Source: Apostichopus californicus (taxonomy: Eukaryota > Echinodermata > Holothuroidea > Aspidochirotida > Stichopodidae). Taken from it: 34,540 bases of DNA. The number at the start of each line of letters is the position of its first letter. Position 1 is the stretch's first letter. Position numbers and translations under genes: made by a program. Below, one piece after another: positions 10,291 through 23,355 of the stretch. A model generated the notes under the pieces. It did not search any database and had not been told where the DNA came from. It saw nothing but the letters and a program-made list of their open reading frames with translations. Location: positions 1 through 34,540 of the forward strand of contig JAIPMN010001981.1 of the NCBI GenBank assembly GCA_020650975.1, written 5' to 3'.

Positions 10291-12339
10291 CAATCAATCA
10301 ACCATATCTTGAGTTTAGGGTCCAGATATTGAGATGGGGGTATCCAACTCACAGTGTGGAATGTTTTTCTTTTCTATATAACAGTCACATTGTCTATCAC
10401 TGGAGTATCCCTTTTTATACTTGTTTCTGATAATGTATCTATCAGCGAGCACACTATACAGGATACAGATGTGGAGGGTAGTAGCTAGTTTTTTCCAGTA
10501 TTTCTCGGTTTCACAGAAATGACATGTTTCTGTTTGAATCAGCACGTTTCAAGAGTAGGTTCGCTGTTTTATTAACAATTAGGAAATCATGGAGGATTGA
10601 TACCTTCGTCAATTGAATTCGGGATCTAATGAGCTGATCGAATGAAACTAGAAAAAGGTAAATAATTAGCACGCTGTGATGATTTGGCATGATGGGGCAG
10701 GATGAGAATAAAATCCACACATTTGCTTTGGGACTATGAGTAAGTATAACTATGCTAAATAACATGCAGCACTTAGCGATAGTTTTACTACTTGGTCACA
10801 CCATTTCCACTGTGGGTATAGTGTAAGTGGCAGCTACCACACGTACAACATAATAATTGCTAACTGGAATTCAACTTGACCCAAATCACCTTAAGTGGGG
10901 AACAATACCGTTGATAGTTTGTGCACACAAATTTAATCGTTGCCTGAGTAATAATTTGAGGGAGAATGCCAGAAACATGAGTACATTAGCCAGCAAACTA
11001 ACCTGCCAATGCAGGAAGTTGTATTGAAATATTTCTCTAAGACTTTGATTTGTATCTAGTAGACCTAATTGATCAAAGGGCAGTCTATCAGGAAACGGAA
11101 TTGACATGTGAAGACGCTGTTCAGAATTTTCAAGCAGCTGTCGAATGTCGCAGATAGTTTTTCATAGCTGTTCGTGGTAATGTAATCTAAACAGTATGTT
11201 GAGAGATAACCACTGCCCTGAGAACAAAAAGAAAAGTAGAAAAGTGGTTTGCCACACAGAGGAAGCTGGATTGAATAACTGCAGATATTCATACCTAGCA
11301 TCTAGTTTCGGTAATGGTGGTTGGTGTCTATATATCACCTGTATGAAGCAAGTTATGAAAGACACAGGGTAAACTGAAAGCCCGTTTTTTTCTTTCCAGT
11401 TGATATGTCATTTTTCTGACCAAGTTAAGTTTAGAAGACTAACCTGGAGTCTTAAACAAACATGTTTTGATGTTAGGTGAATTGTAGCATCTTTCCATTA
11501 ATGGTGGGCTTTGGCAGCCTACCAGAATGTGGCAATGTCAAATGTAGCCTTTTAAGTCTCCAGTTTTTTTATTCACTGTTGCATTGCAAGATAAAATTTT
11601 GTCTAATTTTTATATCTTTTATTCGTATGATGCCCAATGTGTACTTGATTTCAGTGGATTACTTTGTGATCGATATTACTACGTATCTGCTAATCTATAT
11701 TCAAAATGTATTGAAAATATATTGGTTTGCTAACAATAATTTTTTTTTTTTTTAAAGACAGTCACTTACAAGGTTAAGTTGTCGGAAGAGTTCCGATAGT
11801 TGTTCACTGAGCTGTACAAACCTTTTCCCCAAAAATAGCACACTGTTATCTGTAGGCTACATACAGTTAGTGTTTTGATCATGCTTACGAAAGTAAGGTG
11901 TGTGTAGTTTGTATGGTTGAAATAGTTTCCTGTCTATGGAAGCAATCAAACATGTGACATTCAATAACCTGTTTATCCACACAGGATCCAAATTTATATT
12001 CTCTGCCAAGAAAATCCAGAAATTTTATGCCAACGGTTATAAACGATACTTTTTGGGTACTGAATAAGATTCTCACCATTGAAGGAAGAAAGGATTTTGT
12101 ATTTAAAATTAAAATGATCGCTCATACAATACTTGCAATTTTGAGCCTTTCAAGATTTTTAATCTTCTCTCATGATTTCTTTATGAAACAGACTGCAAGT
12201 CACGTGGATCGAACAGTTTGAATTGTAATTTTCCAATTACTTGTTCATTATCAAAGCTAACATTTAATATCCTGCTTCTAGTTCGTAGCTCAATTCTTCT
12301 TTTTTTTTACTACCTTTTTCTTCTTGTGTACACAACGGC
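10291..12339. other. Gene-poor stretch with one weak coding-like segment
   Basis: No recognisable gene. The minus strand between about 11150 and 10995 reads in one frame as QLLENSEQRLHMSIPFPDRL and onward to FLHWQ, followed by a GTTAGT donor-like site, with CAG acceptor-like sites nearby. It matches no family I know, and an in-frame stop lies just upstream. A T14 run occurs at 11740-11753. The remaining frames look random. Confidence 0.3.
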
Positions 12340-12352
12340 CAACCTGCCTGCC

Positions 12353-12529
12353 GAGACGAGTTTATCGAGCCAAGAACTGCGCATTGAAAATGTCAAAATA
12401 GTAATGTTTGCGGAAGGAAAATTGTTAAAGGTTGGCAAACCTCTTCCCAAATTTTGGCAAGAGATATTGAAGCCATCTAGTGGTTTCTTAAAACATTTGA
12501 TAGAGAAAGAGTTGAGGGAAAATTGTGAG
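12353..12529 (+). CDS. Possible isolated exon, unrecognised
   Basis: A pyrimidine-rich tract (12295-12325) is followed by an AG and an open stretch reading ETSLSSQELRIENVKIVMFA, continuing through KVGKPLPKFWQEILKPSSGF to KELREN, and ending at a good donor, AATT/GTGAGT. Composition is less AT-rich than the flanks and the residues look protein-like, with charged helices. I cannot name a family and found no partner exon on either side, so this could be an exon of a gene whose other exons I miss, a decayed retrocopy or chance. The in-frame ATG upstream (12218) leads through an AT-rich hydrophobic run that looks intronic. Confidence 0.25.
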
Positions 12530-12867
12530 TAGATTGTCTCATATCCATTTTGCCCTTCCATAAGGTGATGATCAGACATCCCTGATTTTCCAGGACAGTC
12601 TCTCCCCCCCCCCTCCCTCCCCACTCTGGATTTCATGTCCCGTCCCTGTATTAAAGATGTCCCCAGAAATGTCCTAGAATGACATGTACTGTTATCTGGA
12701 TCTTTACAAGTACCTCAGGAGATATCCAAACTTTGTTTAAAATTTAAATGCCCTGAATAAATTAAATTTGAACCTGGGTTGGCCTTGGTGCGTAGACATA
12801 CAGTATGCTTGAACGTAAGCTGTGATTTATTTACAACTGGAAATATTAACCACTTTGAAGAGAAAAG

Positions 12868-12952
12868 CAACCAGGATCATGGTTTCCCCCACATTTGTGG
12901 TCGCTCTAGCGTCGTTAAAATAACTGCTGATTATTATTATTACAAAATAAAG
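12868..12952 (+). repeat. SINE-like repeat with (ATT)n tail, copy 1
   Basis: GGTTTCCCCCACATTTGTGG, then TCGCTCTAGCGTCGTTAAAA and a GATTATTATTATTAC tail. The same order occurs at 19020-19105. The trinucleotide tail suggests the 3' end of a SINE; no A/B boxes are clear. Confidence 0.5.
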
Positions 12953-13699
12953 TCTCCCATCTTACCTGCAGCAGAATCGGTATTCATATTTCTCTCTGTG
13001 CTAAAAGAAGCAACTGATCAGGAACTTTAAAATCTATTGCAGGTTTAGGGTAATTTTCTATATAAGGCAATTTATTTTAGGGCAATTTATATATCATTTA
13101 GGTGTATACCTGGGAAATGAAATTTCGAGTGAGTTATGACTGTACATTGAAATTCAAGTTATTCACACACATCGAGTAGTAAATTTCAAATTTGAATATT
13201 CATTAAAATAATTAAGTTATCATAGTGACAGGAAATATGTTGAAGTTGCCCATAAAATATTTGTATAAATTTTGCAAATGGTGACCATTAATTTGAGTTT
13301 CTAGCATATTATTTTTAGAGTTATACTGTGTTTTATAAAACTTCTCAACATTTGAGTGTTAAAATTCACATTAGAAGCAAATCCCAAATTTGTTGATCAT
13401 TGCCAAAGAGTTGTATCGTACGAACTAGTATCTCTGCAGAGTTATAACATGTTCATCACTCGATTACAGGGCTCAATTCATTGTAGACTTTCTGTAATGA
13501 GGACGTACTTGTTGAAACTAACAGCATTCATTTAAACCATCACACCGTGTCACATTTGGCAACACTATGTCACAGGCACCAGAATATTCAAGGAAATTAA
13601 AACTAGATACGCCTTTGGTTTCGTATACGAAAGGAAAATTACATTACACCCCTTGTCACATGCTCCATTGTTTTCTTGGCAATTATACTCTATGCAACT
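12953..13699. other. AT-rich intergenic sequence
   Basis: No gene, RNA or repeat structure is recognised beyond small AT-rich duplications such as GGCAATTTAT at 13067 and 13082. Confidence 0.4.
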
Positions 13700-14600
13700 T
13701 GTGTATTTATATTACGGTATAAACTTGGCGAGTACACAAGAGTACATACAATTTTTATAACCCTGTATGCTGATTCTCTGCATATTCAACATGTATCCAA
13801 ATATGCTCCATAGAACTTGCTTGTTGAGGTTATAAAATTGTGAGTAGACTTCCAGTACAAATGATGCTTTGTATGCAAATATACTCTTAGAGCTTGTTAA
13901 CAAATATACTCCATAGAGCTTGTGTGCAATATACTCCATAGAGCTTGTGTATTGAGGTATAAACTTGTGAGTACAGTGGAGTACATACATTGCTACAGTA
14001 GTACACAAATATACTCCATAGAGCTTGTGCATTGAGGTATTAACTTGTGAGTACACTGGAGTACATATGTTGCTTGTATAAAAATATACTCCATAGAGCT
14101 TGTGCACAAATATACTCCATAGAGCTTGTGTATCGAGGTATAAACTTGTGAGTACAGTGGAGTACATATGTTGCTTGTATAAAAATATACTCCATAGAGC
14201 TTGTGCATTTAGGTATTAACTTGTGAGTACACTGGAGTACATATGATGTTTGTATAAAAATATACTCCATAGAGCTTGTGTATTGAGGTATAAACTTGTG
14301 AGTACAGTGGAGTACATATGTTGCTTGTATAAAAATATACTCCATAGAGCTTGTGCATTGAGGTATTAACTTGTGAGTACACTGGAGTACATATGTTGTT
14401 TGTATAAAAATATACTCCATAGAGCTTGTACACAAATATACTCCATAGAGCTTGTGTATTGAGGTATAAACTTGTGAGTACAGTGGAGTACATATATTGC
14501 TACAGTAGTACACAAATATACTCCATAGAGCTTGTGTGTTGAGGTTCAAAGTTGTGAGTACACTATTGAGCTCATATGTTGGTTCTCTGTATGCTTGAAG
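13700..14600. repeat. Composite minisatellite with alternating 75-bp units
   Basis: TATACTCCATAGAGCTT recurs at 13905, 13930, 14010, 14085, 14111, 14186, 14261, 14336, 14411, 14437 and 14517, giving spacings of 25, 80, 75, 26, 75, 75, 75, 75, 26 and 80. The 75/80-bp units alternate between variant A (GAGGTATAAAC with ACAGTGG) and variant B (AGGTATTAAC with ACACTGG), so the true period is about 150 bp, interrupted by a 26-bp short unit. Edges (13700-13904, 14537-14600) are degraded copies. Because 75 is divisible by 3, long minus-strand frames stay open, including one of 219 codons starting at TTG; these look like repeat artefacts. Confidence 0.9.
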
Positions 14601-16129
14601 GGATTGATCAACAATAAATACAAACAAAATTCGATTATCTTGTTGACTACAATTTATTGTTTCATATTGATAAAATTCTTTTTTATAGATACTGTACAAA
14701 ATTACTCCAGCATCATATATTATTGAAATTATTTGTACATTCCTGTTTCAACTGCACTGATGTTCGTTTTAACATCTTAACGCTTTTTAAAAAAATACGA
14801 TAGAAATTTTTACCTCGCTTTCAGTTCAACAATGATTTGGAAAAATATCCTTTTTGTGATAGAAAAGTTTTTTTGAGTCACAATTGAGTTGAAATTGGCT
14901 GTAAACTTCCCAATGTTGAAGCAGTTGTCATTGTTCTTAATTTTTTTAATTTTTATCTCTTAATGACTGAATTCAAAGAGATCAATGGAATGACATCATA
15001 AATGACCTGGATAAATGAAAGGAAAGTTGGACTTCATACTAACAAGTCAGTCTCAAATCCATTACCACTGGAGCATGGTGAAGTGAAAATATACAAACAA
15101 CCATAAAATTCAAGCCAAGTGCCTTGGCTTAGCCCTCTACAATAATAATCTAAATAGTAATCAATTGCCTGCCTCCCTCCTTACCCCCCCCCCCACCTAA
15201 TCCCTCCCTCCTCCAAGCAGAACGACAAACTGTTACTGAGAGAATGGAAAATTCAATTTTCAAATTCTGCCAAGAACATACTTGACATGACACAGAAACT
15301 TGAAGACGCAGTCAAAAGTCGTCTGCAAATAAATAATGGAATTGAACTAAAAACACCTAAATAATTGAGATAACTTTCACAACATTTTTAACCACTGATA
15401 ACAGTGATACTGTTTACAAATACAGAATAAAAAGAGTTGTCGTGTACTCTTGTAACACATTTCTGTCGATAACACCTACCCATGCAACAACTAGTTTTCT
15501 GTCGGTAAATGAGTGAAAAGCTTTTAACATTGATAAAGCTGAAAATACGACTGGAAATTGAACAAATTTCAACAACTCTTGAATAGTCCTGCCTCTATGA
15601 GGAATAGAGAACAATTTCACACGTCGTTGTACATTGTTTAGTGAAATAAATCAATTCTTTTTTAAGCGAACAAAAGGCACCATTTCATTTCACAGCAGAA
15701 TGGATTACTTTTTGTAAAGTTGACTGTGCAAGCAGCTCTCAAACCAAAAATCCAACCATCAATAAATGTTTAATAATGTTCATAAAAGTATACATTGAGT
15801 AAAGGAACATAGGATAAAAGTTTGTACAGATGTAATCAACCCAAGATTCTGCATTTACAAGTTCTTTTACAACTCCTTGAATGTGCTTTGAACAACAACA
15901 ATATTCAGCTCCACTGCACATTTACATTTACACCAGCAGTACATGAAAGGAAATGAGCCCCCCAAAAAACAACAACAAAACCCAGGAAGCCATTTAACTT
16001 TTTGATTTCTTGCCTTACAATTTGCTCAAATTTCAAAATACTGTGACTATTTGACTAATGTACTGTAGAGCAAGTGATTTAAACTTGTCCAAGAATAAAG
16101 TGAGAAGCACTTACTAAAACATTTATCAT
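14601..16129. other. Unassigned AT-rich sequence
   Basis: No convincing gene. Two minus-strand frames of 60-68 codons (15414-15620, 15739-15921) lack family resemblance and splice context. A C-rich tract lies near 15176-15215. Confidence 0.3.
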
Positions 16130-16605
16130 GTGTAAAGGTTTTCAGAATTTGATACCTGTTGACATCATGTAACCATTGACCTTTACCAATTTCTATAGGA
16201 TTCTTGCACTCACGATGTAATTCTTGTGTTTACAAGATTTCAGACTTTCATATAACGGTTGACCGCAAATGAACTTTGACCTGCACCAATTTCAATTGGG
16301 TTCTTGTACTCAACAAGCTGAATCTGCATAACATCTATGAAGTTCAACAAAGATGTACTTTTTGAGTTATCTTATTCACAAAGTTTTCAGACTCTGACAT
16401 CTATTGACCCCAAATGACCATTGAACTTCACAGAAAATAAATTGCTTCTTGTACTCACTAAGACGGATTCACATACCAAGTATGAAGTTAATCCACAATT
16501 CCCTTTTTGAGTTACGGTGTTTACAAGCAAGTGTCACCTACACACACATACACACACGCCATCACAACTGCATAGATTCCTTTTGCCTCTGGCAAGGAAT
16601 CAAAA
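16130..16605 (-). repeat. Hairpin/TG/tandem-repeat dispersed element, copy 2 (inverted)
   Basis: Read on the minus strand this copy has the order of the 9735-10290 copy: a perfect stem GATTCCTT / AAGGAATC (16575-16601), a TG-rich run (about 16541-16560), GCTTGTAAACACC, then three or four diverged units with GGTCATTTGGGGTCA- and AAAGGTCAATGGT-like words and CTTGTAAACAC. The stem bases differ from copy 1, but a stem is present in both. Confidence 0.65.
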
Positions 16606-19019
16606 TAAACAAAAAAAGAAAATAAAGACAGTACCAATCTTGCCCTACCGAGGGTAGAAACAAGCCTTCGTGACTAAGAAGGAAGCTAAACCTGAAGCCC
16701 ACCAGATCTAGGGGCCAAATTAGGAAATGTGAGGCCAAGCAACTATGTTGAATGTTTCCTGAAAGTAACAAAAAAATGCACTGCTGGCATTTCATTCGCC
16801 CATTAGTGCCAATTCACTCAGTACATTAAAGAGATCCAACTGGTTGTGAACTACATAGAAGCATTGAGTAACAATTACCCCCCTCCCTCTCTCTCCTTCC
16901 CTTTCCTCCTGTCTGTTCTCTTCCAAGAAAATTTGTCAATTTTGAGCAAAAAATTGAGAATCGTTTTTGTATTTGATTTGCCTTTTTCGAGTCCAACTGA
17001 GCTAACTGCATACGTCGGTACATCTGTGACTACCATCTGGTTAGTTAGGAGCATCGGGCATCTTTTCTAATGTGTCTACACTCTTTCCATTCATAATGTT
17101 GATATTATCACTGGAATGTCCTTTTACATTAAAGATTTTTTTCATCAGCTCATACCTATCAATGGAAAACCCCCAAAACCTTTCAAGAACTGGATACCGT
17201 TATTCTGAAACACCAAGTGACCTTTCCTCCAAAGTTTATCAGACCTTTTACTGTCTGACCCCATGACTTGCCTGGTCACAAGATTAGATGTCATAAATCC
17301 AGCTAAAGACTTTTCCTTTCTGTTCCTGTTTCCTTCACTAAACACCTACTATCCTATCCTCAATATTTCACTTGACAAAAAAGTTCATTCAATTAAAGAG
17401 CAAATCTATTTTGTAGAGACTTTGTCCGAAAATTGTTGGCAAAATATTCGATTCGAGTGCAGCATTCTCGATGTTTAACCGTGTAGGGAAACCTTTCTAA
17501 GCCTTGCTCTGTACGGGATGGCACAAGATACAGTGTTGGCAACGTTTGGTTACTATTTACAGTTCAACATTTCTCAAAACTTCCCTTCCTCTCTACATTG
17601 CATAAACATACCGACAAATAGTTCCTCTTTGTATTGTATGCAGAGATAACAAGGAAACATCTCTGTAACACATGCACTCCTAGATAACGTTTTAGTTTTA
17701 ATACATATCTTAAAAACCTGTAGTGGGTGTTTTCAAAACATGTAGTGGGTGTTCCCAAAAGGAAGCAATCATACACTCTTCCGTCCACCTCTCTTCGCTA
17801 AACACCCATTAAAGTTCAAGTGTAATGAGCTTAAAGAATATTTAAAAAAAAAAAATGGCACAAAAAAAATTCCTTCACTTAATTAAGAAAGACTATCTTG
17901 AAGGGAGTGATGATTTTGAACCCTCTAACTTTCCATCTTTTGTTATGATTATTCAAAACCGACTATAAAGCATAATTAGTTAAACAGGATAGAACCTTAA
18001 CTATTAGTTACTGATTTTAGTACTGAAAGGTTAATTTCCATGTCCTCTGTTGATTTGTTTCTAGAGTACATTATTTCCTCATACCATGGACTTTAACATG
18101 TATACCGTAATACCGCAAAAAATGATTTGACTTAATTCAAAATGTCTCCTAAGTTCTAACGGTGTACAAAATTACCACACAGATGCAAATACGAAATAGT
18201 GTGATACTTAGATAAATATGGAGAGGAATGAGGATTTTAAATTTGGTCACTTAATGGATAACACGTGAGTGGTTGTGTGCACTGCCATGCAGGAATCTAA
18301 CAAGTGGTCAATCAATCGTTGGTCCTGCTACTACTGCTCCATCATGAGAGTGCAATTAATATGTTTGTCACGCTTGAGTTGCTCTCCTGTCACCAAAAAT
18401 GTCCTCTTCCCGAAAAATCTGGTAAAAATTTACTTGAAATTACAAAGAACTTTCTACATATGTATATGTAGGAGTTTGATCCAAACAAAATAAGAACATT
18501 TCCAGTATTTTATACAAAAATTCATCAAGGGCAAGTTTTGCTCTGAATTTCTGTTTTACAAATCAAATACAAATTAAAAATTCTTTCCTGGTAGGCTGGT
18601 AAAAAATTAAGATGACAGTATGGTTAAGTGAATATTAACCACTGATTCAACCAGTCTGTAATATGAAACGGACTGAACTTATTGTCCCACAACTCTGGAA
18701 TGCTCATTTAATGATTTATAATTATCATAACTAATAATATGACATCTTCTCAGGGACAGGCCTAAAATCTTAATTAATGTTACTCCATTGTTTAAAAAAG
18801 TTTAGTAGCTAAGCCAAAACATGTTCTGTGAAACTTCAAATGTCATCATTACAGTTAACTGAGTTAAGTCTTATGTTTTCCTATTGAGTGCTAAGCTGGG
18901 TTTTTCATCCAGGAGCAATCTACAGTTTTCACATCTGAAATAACTTTCTAAATTGAAAAGATTCCAAATTTGAGTTATAAAATGTTGAATTGGAAGCCAC
19001 CCGACACGAAAGTTGTAAT

Positions 19020-19105
19020 CCATAAGCCCTTGCGGGTTTCTCCCACATTCGTGGTAGCTTAAGTATCATAAAAAAAACTTGCCTGATTATTATTATTACT
19101 TGTTA
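19020..19105 (+). repeat. SINE-like repeat with (ATT)n tail, copy 2
   Basis: GCGGGTTTCTCCCACATTCG, then TGGTAGCTTAAGTATC and GCCTGATTATTATTATTAC. It matches the copy at 12868-12952 in order and orientation. Confidence 0.5.
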
Positions 19106-22100
19106 GTACTTCAAATAGTAATGGGACCTGTCCAAAATTCTGGCATGCTTTATATTTTGCATTCAGGCGCTCACCATATAAGAGAGAAATATGCTCAAAT
19201 AATTTGACTTCAGCTCTGCGTCACAGATTCCTTCATTGAAAGAGTTTAGCAAACCAGGATGCAATATCCTGCATGCTACCCTCGTGTCAGGGAGACATTA
19301 TTAACGATCAGCGAGTGAATTGCTGCTGTAAAACTTAGATATACTGTACTATAAGTTCATGTTTCTCATGCCAGTCGGAATTCTGTCCAAAACAGAATTT
19401 TCAATCACTAGTCAGGCCGAGTTGTAAATTACTTGACATTTTGGCAAAATTTTGGGAATAATTTTGAGGTCTGTTTATGGGCAGATGATCACGCCTTTGT
19501 GTGTGTTTTGAATTAGAGATTATGACACATTTAAAAGTACATTCACAAAGAAACACGATGGCTTGGAATGAAAGGAACCGTACCTAATGGCTACTAGTAA
19601 AATATTGAAGGCCGACTCTCACCTATCAACACTTTACAAGGTGTAGAGAGTTTGAAATTCTATAGAACCAAAACCTAACAGATGCAACCACCTTTGGATT
19701 CATTTGAAAAAGCTCTTTGTAATTTACAAAAGCTTTTATCAAGTTCATAAACACTTTTCAGTTATACATGGCGCCAAACTAGTAACAAATTATAATGTTC
19801 CATCCTATAAATTTATTTCTACAAAGCAAAAAGAAAAAAAATTGTATATTTTGATGATTATAAAAACATGAAAAACATATATAAGCCACTGAAACACATG
19901 GAATAAGGAGACTTCATCACTCTAGGGTTAACTACCGTATGTACATCTCAGATTTATGCATCTTATGGTCACTAAAGCCAATCTTTAACGAATCCAGCGT
20001 ACTTTCACCTACAGTTGCGTAATTACGTGTCGTTGCCATCCCTCACCAAACAGACTTGTTAGACGTATCCCAGCGATATATAATAGTTATGGGAAAATTT
20101 TTTAATAAGACAAACTTGTCCACGGTGTGTGATCACAGAATGATGAAAATGTGAAATTGAGGGACTTTGTACTCTAGAGGCACATCAAAGGTGTACTATA
20201 TAAAGCCAAATATATCACCAAACTAGAGCTGTTTCTGATCTTTGATAAGGCTTGTCTTACTTTATTTCAACGAATGATTTATCTGATCAAGTAGCAGAAT
20301 GCATGCAGTAGCTTTGATAGACAAAACCTTGGAATTTTCCGTATTCTTACAAAGAGGAAAATTGGAATAAATTTCGGTATCTTACGACGAGAACTATTCA
20401 GCAATTGCCCCAAACTGTTACCCTGGTAACTGGAAAATGTGAAAACACTACATTTTTTCCTGCGTTAAGATCCAATCTACAAAATGAAGTTTACATTATT
20501 TGATGATGACATTTTAAACTGTTCTGATCTGATGATATAAAGCACTACTAAATATATTACACATTGGATTTGCTCAATTTTAAATTCAATTAAACAAAAC
20601 CAATACATAAAGGGAGGTAAAACAAAACACCTGATAATATATGAAATTGAAAGAGGAAATGAAATATCCTAACTATATGTGTGATTAGCTTACATGCAGA
20701 TCTGACAAACTTAGAAACCCCTTTAGTTGCATTATTATGGTTGTAAAGAGGAAAGGGATTGTTTTTCCTAGAGCAGAAGTTAGTCACGTAAACTGTTTAT
20801 TGTTCATTTTTTTGGCACCTCATAGTTGAAGCCACATCCTGATATCATTGGTTTCAAATCGGAGAGTATGAAATTGATTAAAGTTTGGTGGAATCTTATC
20901 ATATGTATCTGGCAACAGAGTGCAATGGCATCATCAAATTGCATAAGAAGTAACAACATACATTTTTTCTCTAGTATTTTAGCTTGAAATCTTTTACATC
21001 CAACAAGGGAAACATCCTTGCAACACCAGCCATTATGTGTACTTGAAAATGAGCTTTTAAAGGCGACACAAACCTAACCATTATCATTGGTCAATGTGAT
21101 AGAGGTAACTGTCATTGACAGCTTCCCCAATACAGCTATGAAAAAATCATATTCCATTTGGGAGATGTCACAATTCAATGTCATGTCACACACACACATG
21201 GCTGAAGGCTTGATCAAGTCTAAAATACGACATCATTGAGCTACTTGTGCTGTACTTAATTTTCTTTCTTTTTTACAATGTTTTATATAATCTGTAGAAA
21301 GAAGATAGGTTTTGCCATTACTGAATGTATTATATTGTACAGGCTGTTAAACATATAAACCTAACCTTAGCACAGGTGTCAATCGTGTCACCGCTGTTAG
21401 CATTTTACCTTCAACGTATGAAGACGGTTTTAGATCCTTGTGGCACTATGACATCACAGAAAGTTACAAAATGAAAGCTCCCAGACTGGACTTTTACATA
21501 ATTAGGATACTATCTCTCATTTAGGGAACAAGATTTTTGTTAGCTGTTTATAACCCTGTTTAGGGAAGTTGTTCTTCTCAAAGATCTCTTTCATACACAC
21601 TAAAGATGATAGTTGGGTTCCTCTTTCCTAGTATAGTGGTAATGTGGATTTGCTTTTCTTTTATTTATTTGTCTTCCTGACAAATCTGCCATCAGCTATC
21701 AAATTATCCTTTGTACATCATTATTTCATTCATTCGTTTAGTAAACAGCAAACTAGATAGATCTCGCTACTGACAGTTTAGATAACTGTGTTGTCATTGG
21801 TTGTGCATCTAGTAACCTCTCGTTGACTGTACAGTGTAAACACTAAACAGCCTAAGGATGATTGGCTAACATTCCAATGGAACAATGTACACAGAGTCCA
21901 GTTACTCCAGTATTGACAAGTTATTGGGCAAGTTTGCACAAGCATTGATAGCATTCCACACTGCATGCCAAACTTGGATCAGAAATCTTATGGTAATTGT
22001 CATTGGCTACCACAGAGTAGGAGAGACATTGTCAAAGCACCCTGTATTGAAACTAAGCCTTTGGGTATGGTTTACAATAACAAAAGTACCTTTTAAATTC

Positions 22101-23045
22101 AGAACTTTAGGTTTCTGGCCACAGCTTGTGTCCTTGTGCATCCATGCAAATTACAATGCTATGCAACTTAGCATCACAGTACAGACCTTGTAGGCAACAC
22201 TGAAGCTTAAACCAAAAGCTGTAAATTCCACTTTACATACTTTACATACATGATGTACAGAATTAGCATTTTAAAAAGGAGGATTTTATGCCTCAGAAAA
22301 CGAGACAATTTCTCCAGTTGCCATTTGATTTACAACCTGTACAGAACTGTGCTATCCCCCAATATCAAAGATTACAGTATCTTGATAATGGGTTTCTACA
22401 AACACAGCCACAGCAGGTTTGATTCAGTCTATAATCCCTACAGAGTTTAATACCTGAACTGATAAACTCTACCTCAAATGCTGCCATTATGGTAGGAAGC
22501 CTCATCCAGGTAAATTGAATGGGTTGTATTATAGGGGTGTGTCAAATGGAGAGGAGTGACCATGCTTTTCTAGTGATGTTCACTATAGTTTGCAAGTACT
22601 AGGTCAGAACCAGAGCCTTAGATCTTCCTAACCCCCCCCCCCACCCCGCCCCACAAAAAATACATTTCAATATATATTCTTGCTACTAGATTCAAAATTA
22701 TCAATAGAAAAGATAGCACACAAATTTCATTTAGTTGCAATCTTAGGCACATGCTAACAGAAGAGAACAGGTTAAATATATAATTTAACACATAAGAAGA
22801 AAGGAATTTGGAGAAAAAAAAATATTCGAGACGTATCAAACGATCAGGCACTTAAATTTTGACTCGATGCGAAATACTTTCTCTCGCTCACATTTTGACG
22901 CAACTTTTAATACGATTTCAGCTTTGCTGCATACACTGCAATTTTAAGAAAATATTAATTACTTACTAAATATAATTATTCATGCATGCATACACGTAGA
23001 AATAGATTGATTTACATATATATTGAAACCTTCTCCACCGACAAT

Positions 23046-23091
23046 AAAAAAAAAAAAAAAAAAAACACACATATATATATACAGTATACAA
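23046..23091. repeat. A20 run followed by CA/TA microsatellite
   Basis: Twenty consecutive A bases (23046-23065), then ACACAC and a TA dinucleotide run. It could be the tail of an old retroposed sequence or a simple microsatellite; no retrocopy body is recognised next to it. Confidence 0.8.
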
Positions 23092-23355
23092 TATCCCTGG
23101 CAGTTGGCAAAAAGAAAGTGGGGCAATGCCGAGTTTCAAAAGTGAGAAGAAATATATTGCAGCTGACAAGTACATATATGTAACATGTAGTAACATCGAC
23201 TACCTCTGAACTAAATTTGAGATCTTGATATCAAACTGCACTCATTCCAGAGTGCTAAATTAGACGTACAGTATCAAAAGATCAGTGCTAAATTAGCAAC
23301 ACAAAAAATGTTGTTGTGGAAAAAAAAAGTGCTGCTGTACGGGCACCGTGGAGTG

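Larger units (their letters stand above)
16606..23355. other. Long unassigned region downstream of the PH gene
   Basis: No recognisable gene was found in 6.7 kb apart from the SINE-like copy at 19020-19105. The minus-strand side could include a long 3' UTR of the PH gene, whose stop is at 23356, but no polyadenylation site can be assigned. Homopolymer tracts include a C-run near 22631. Open frames here are short and mostly begin at non-ATG codons. Confidence 0.3.

Noticed and set aside
13905..14536. CRISPR array
   Set aside because: The regularly spaced 17-bp word sits in units that are themselves repeats, with no unique spacers, in an intron-bearing animal genome.
14040..14699. 219-codon minus-strand frame with 25-residue repeats
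   Set aside because: It lies within the 75-bp minisatellite, starts at TTG, and overlapping frames are open too; the unit length being divisible by 3 explains it.
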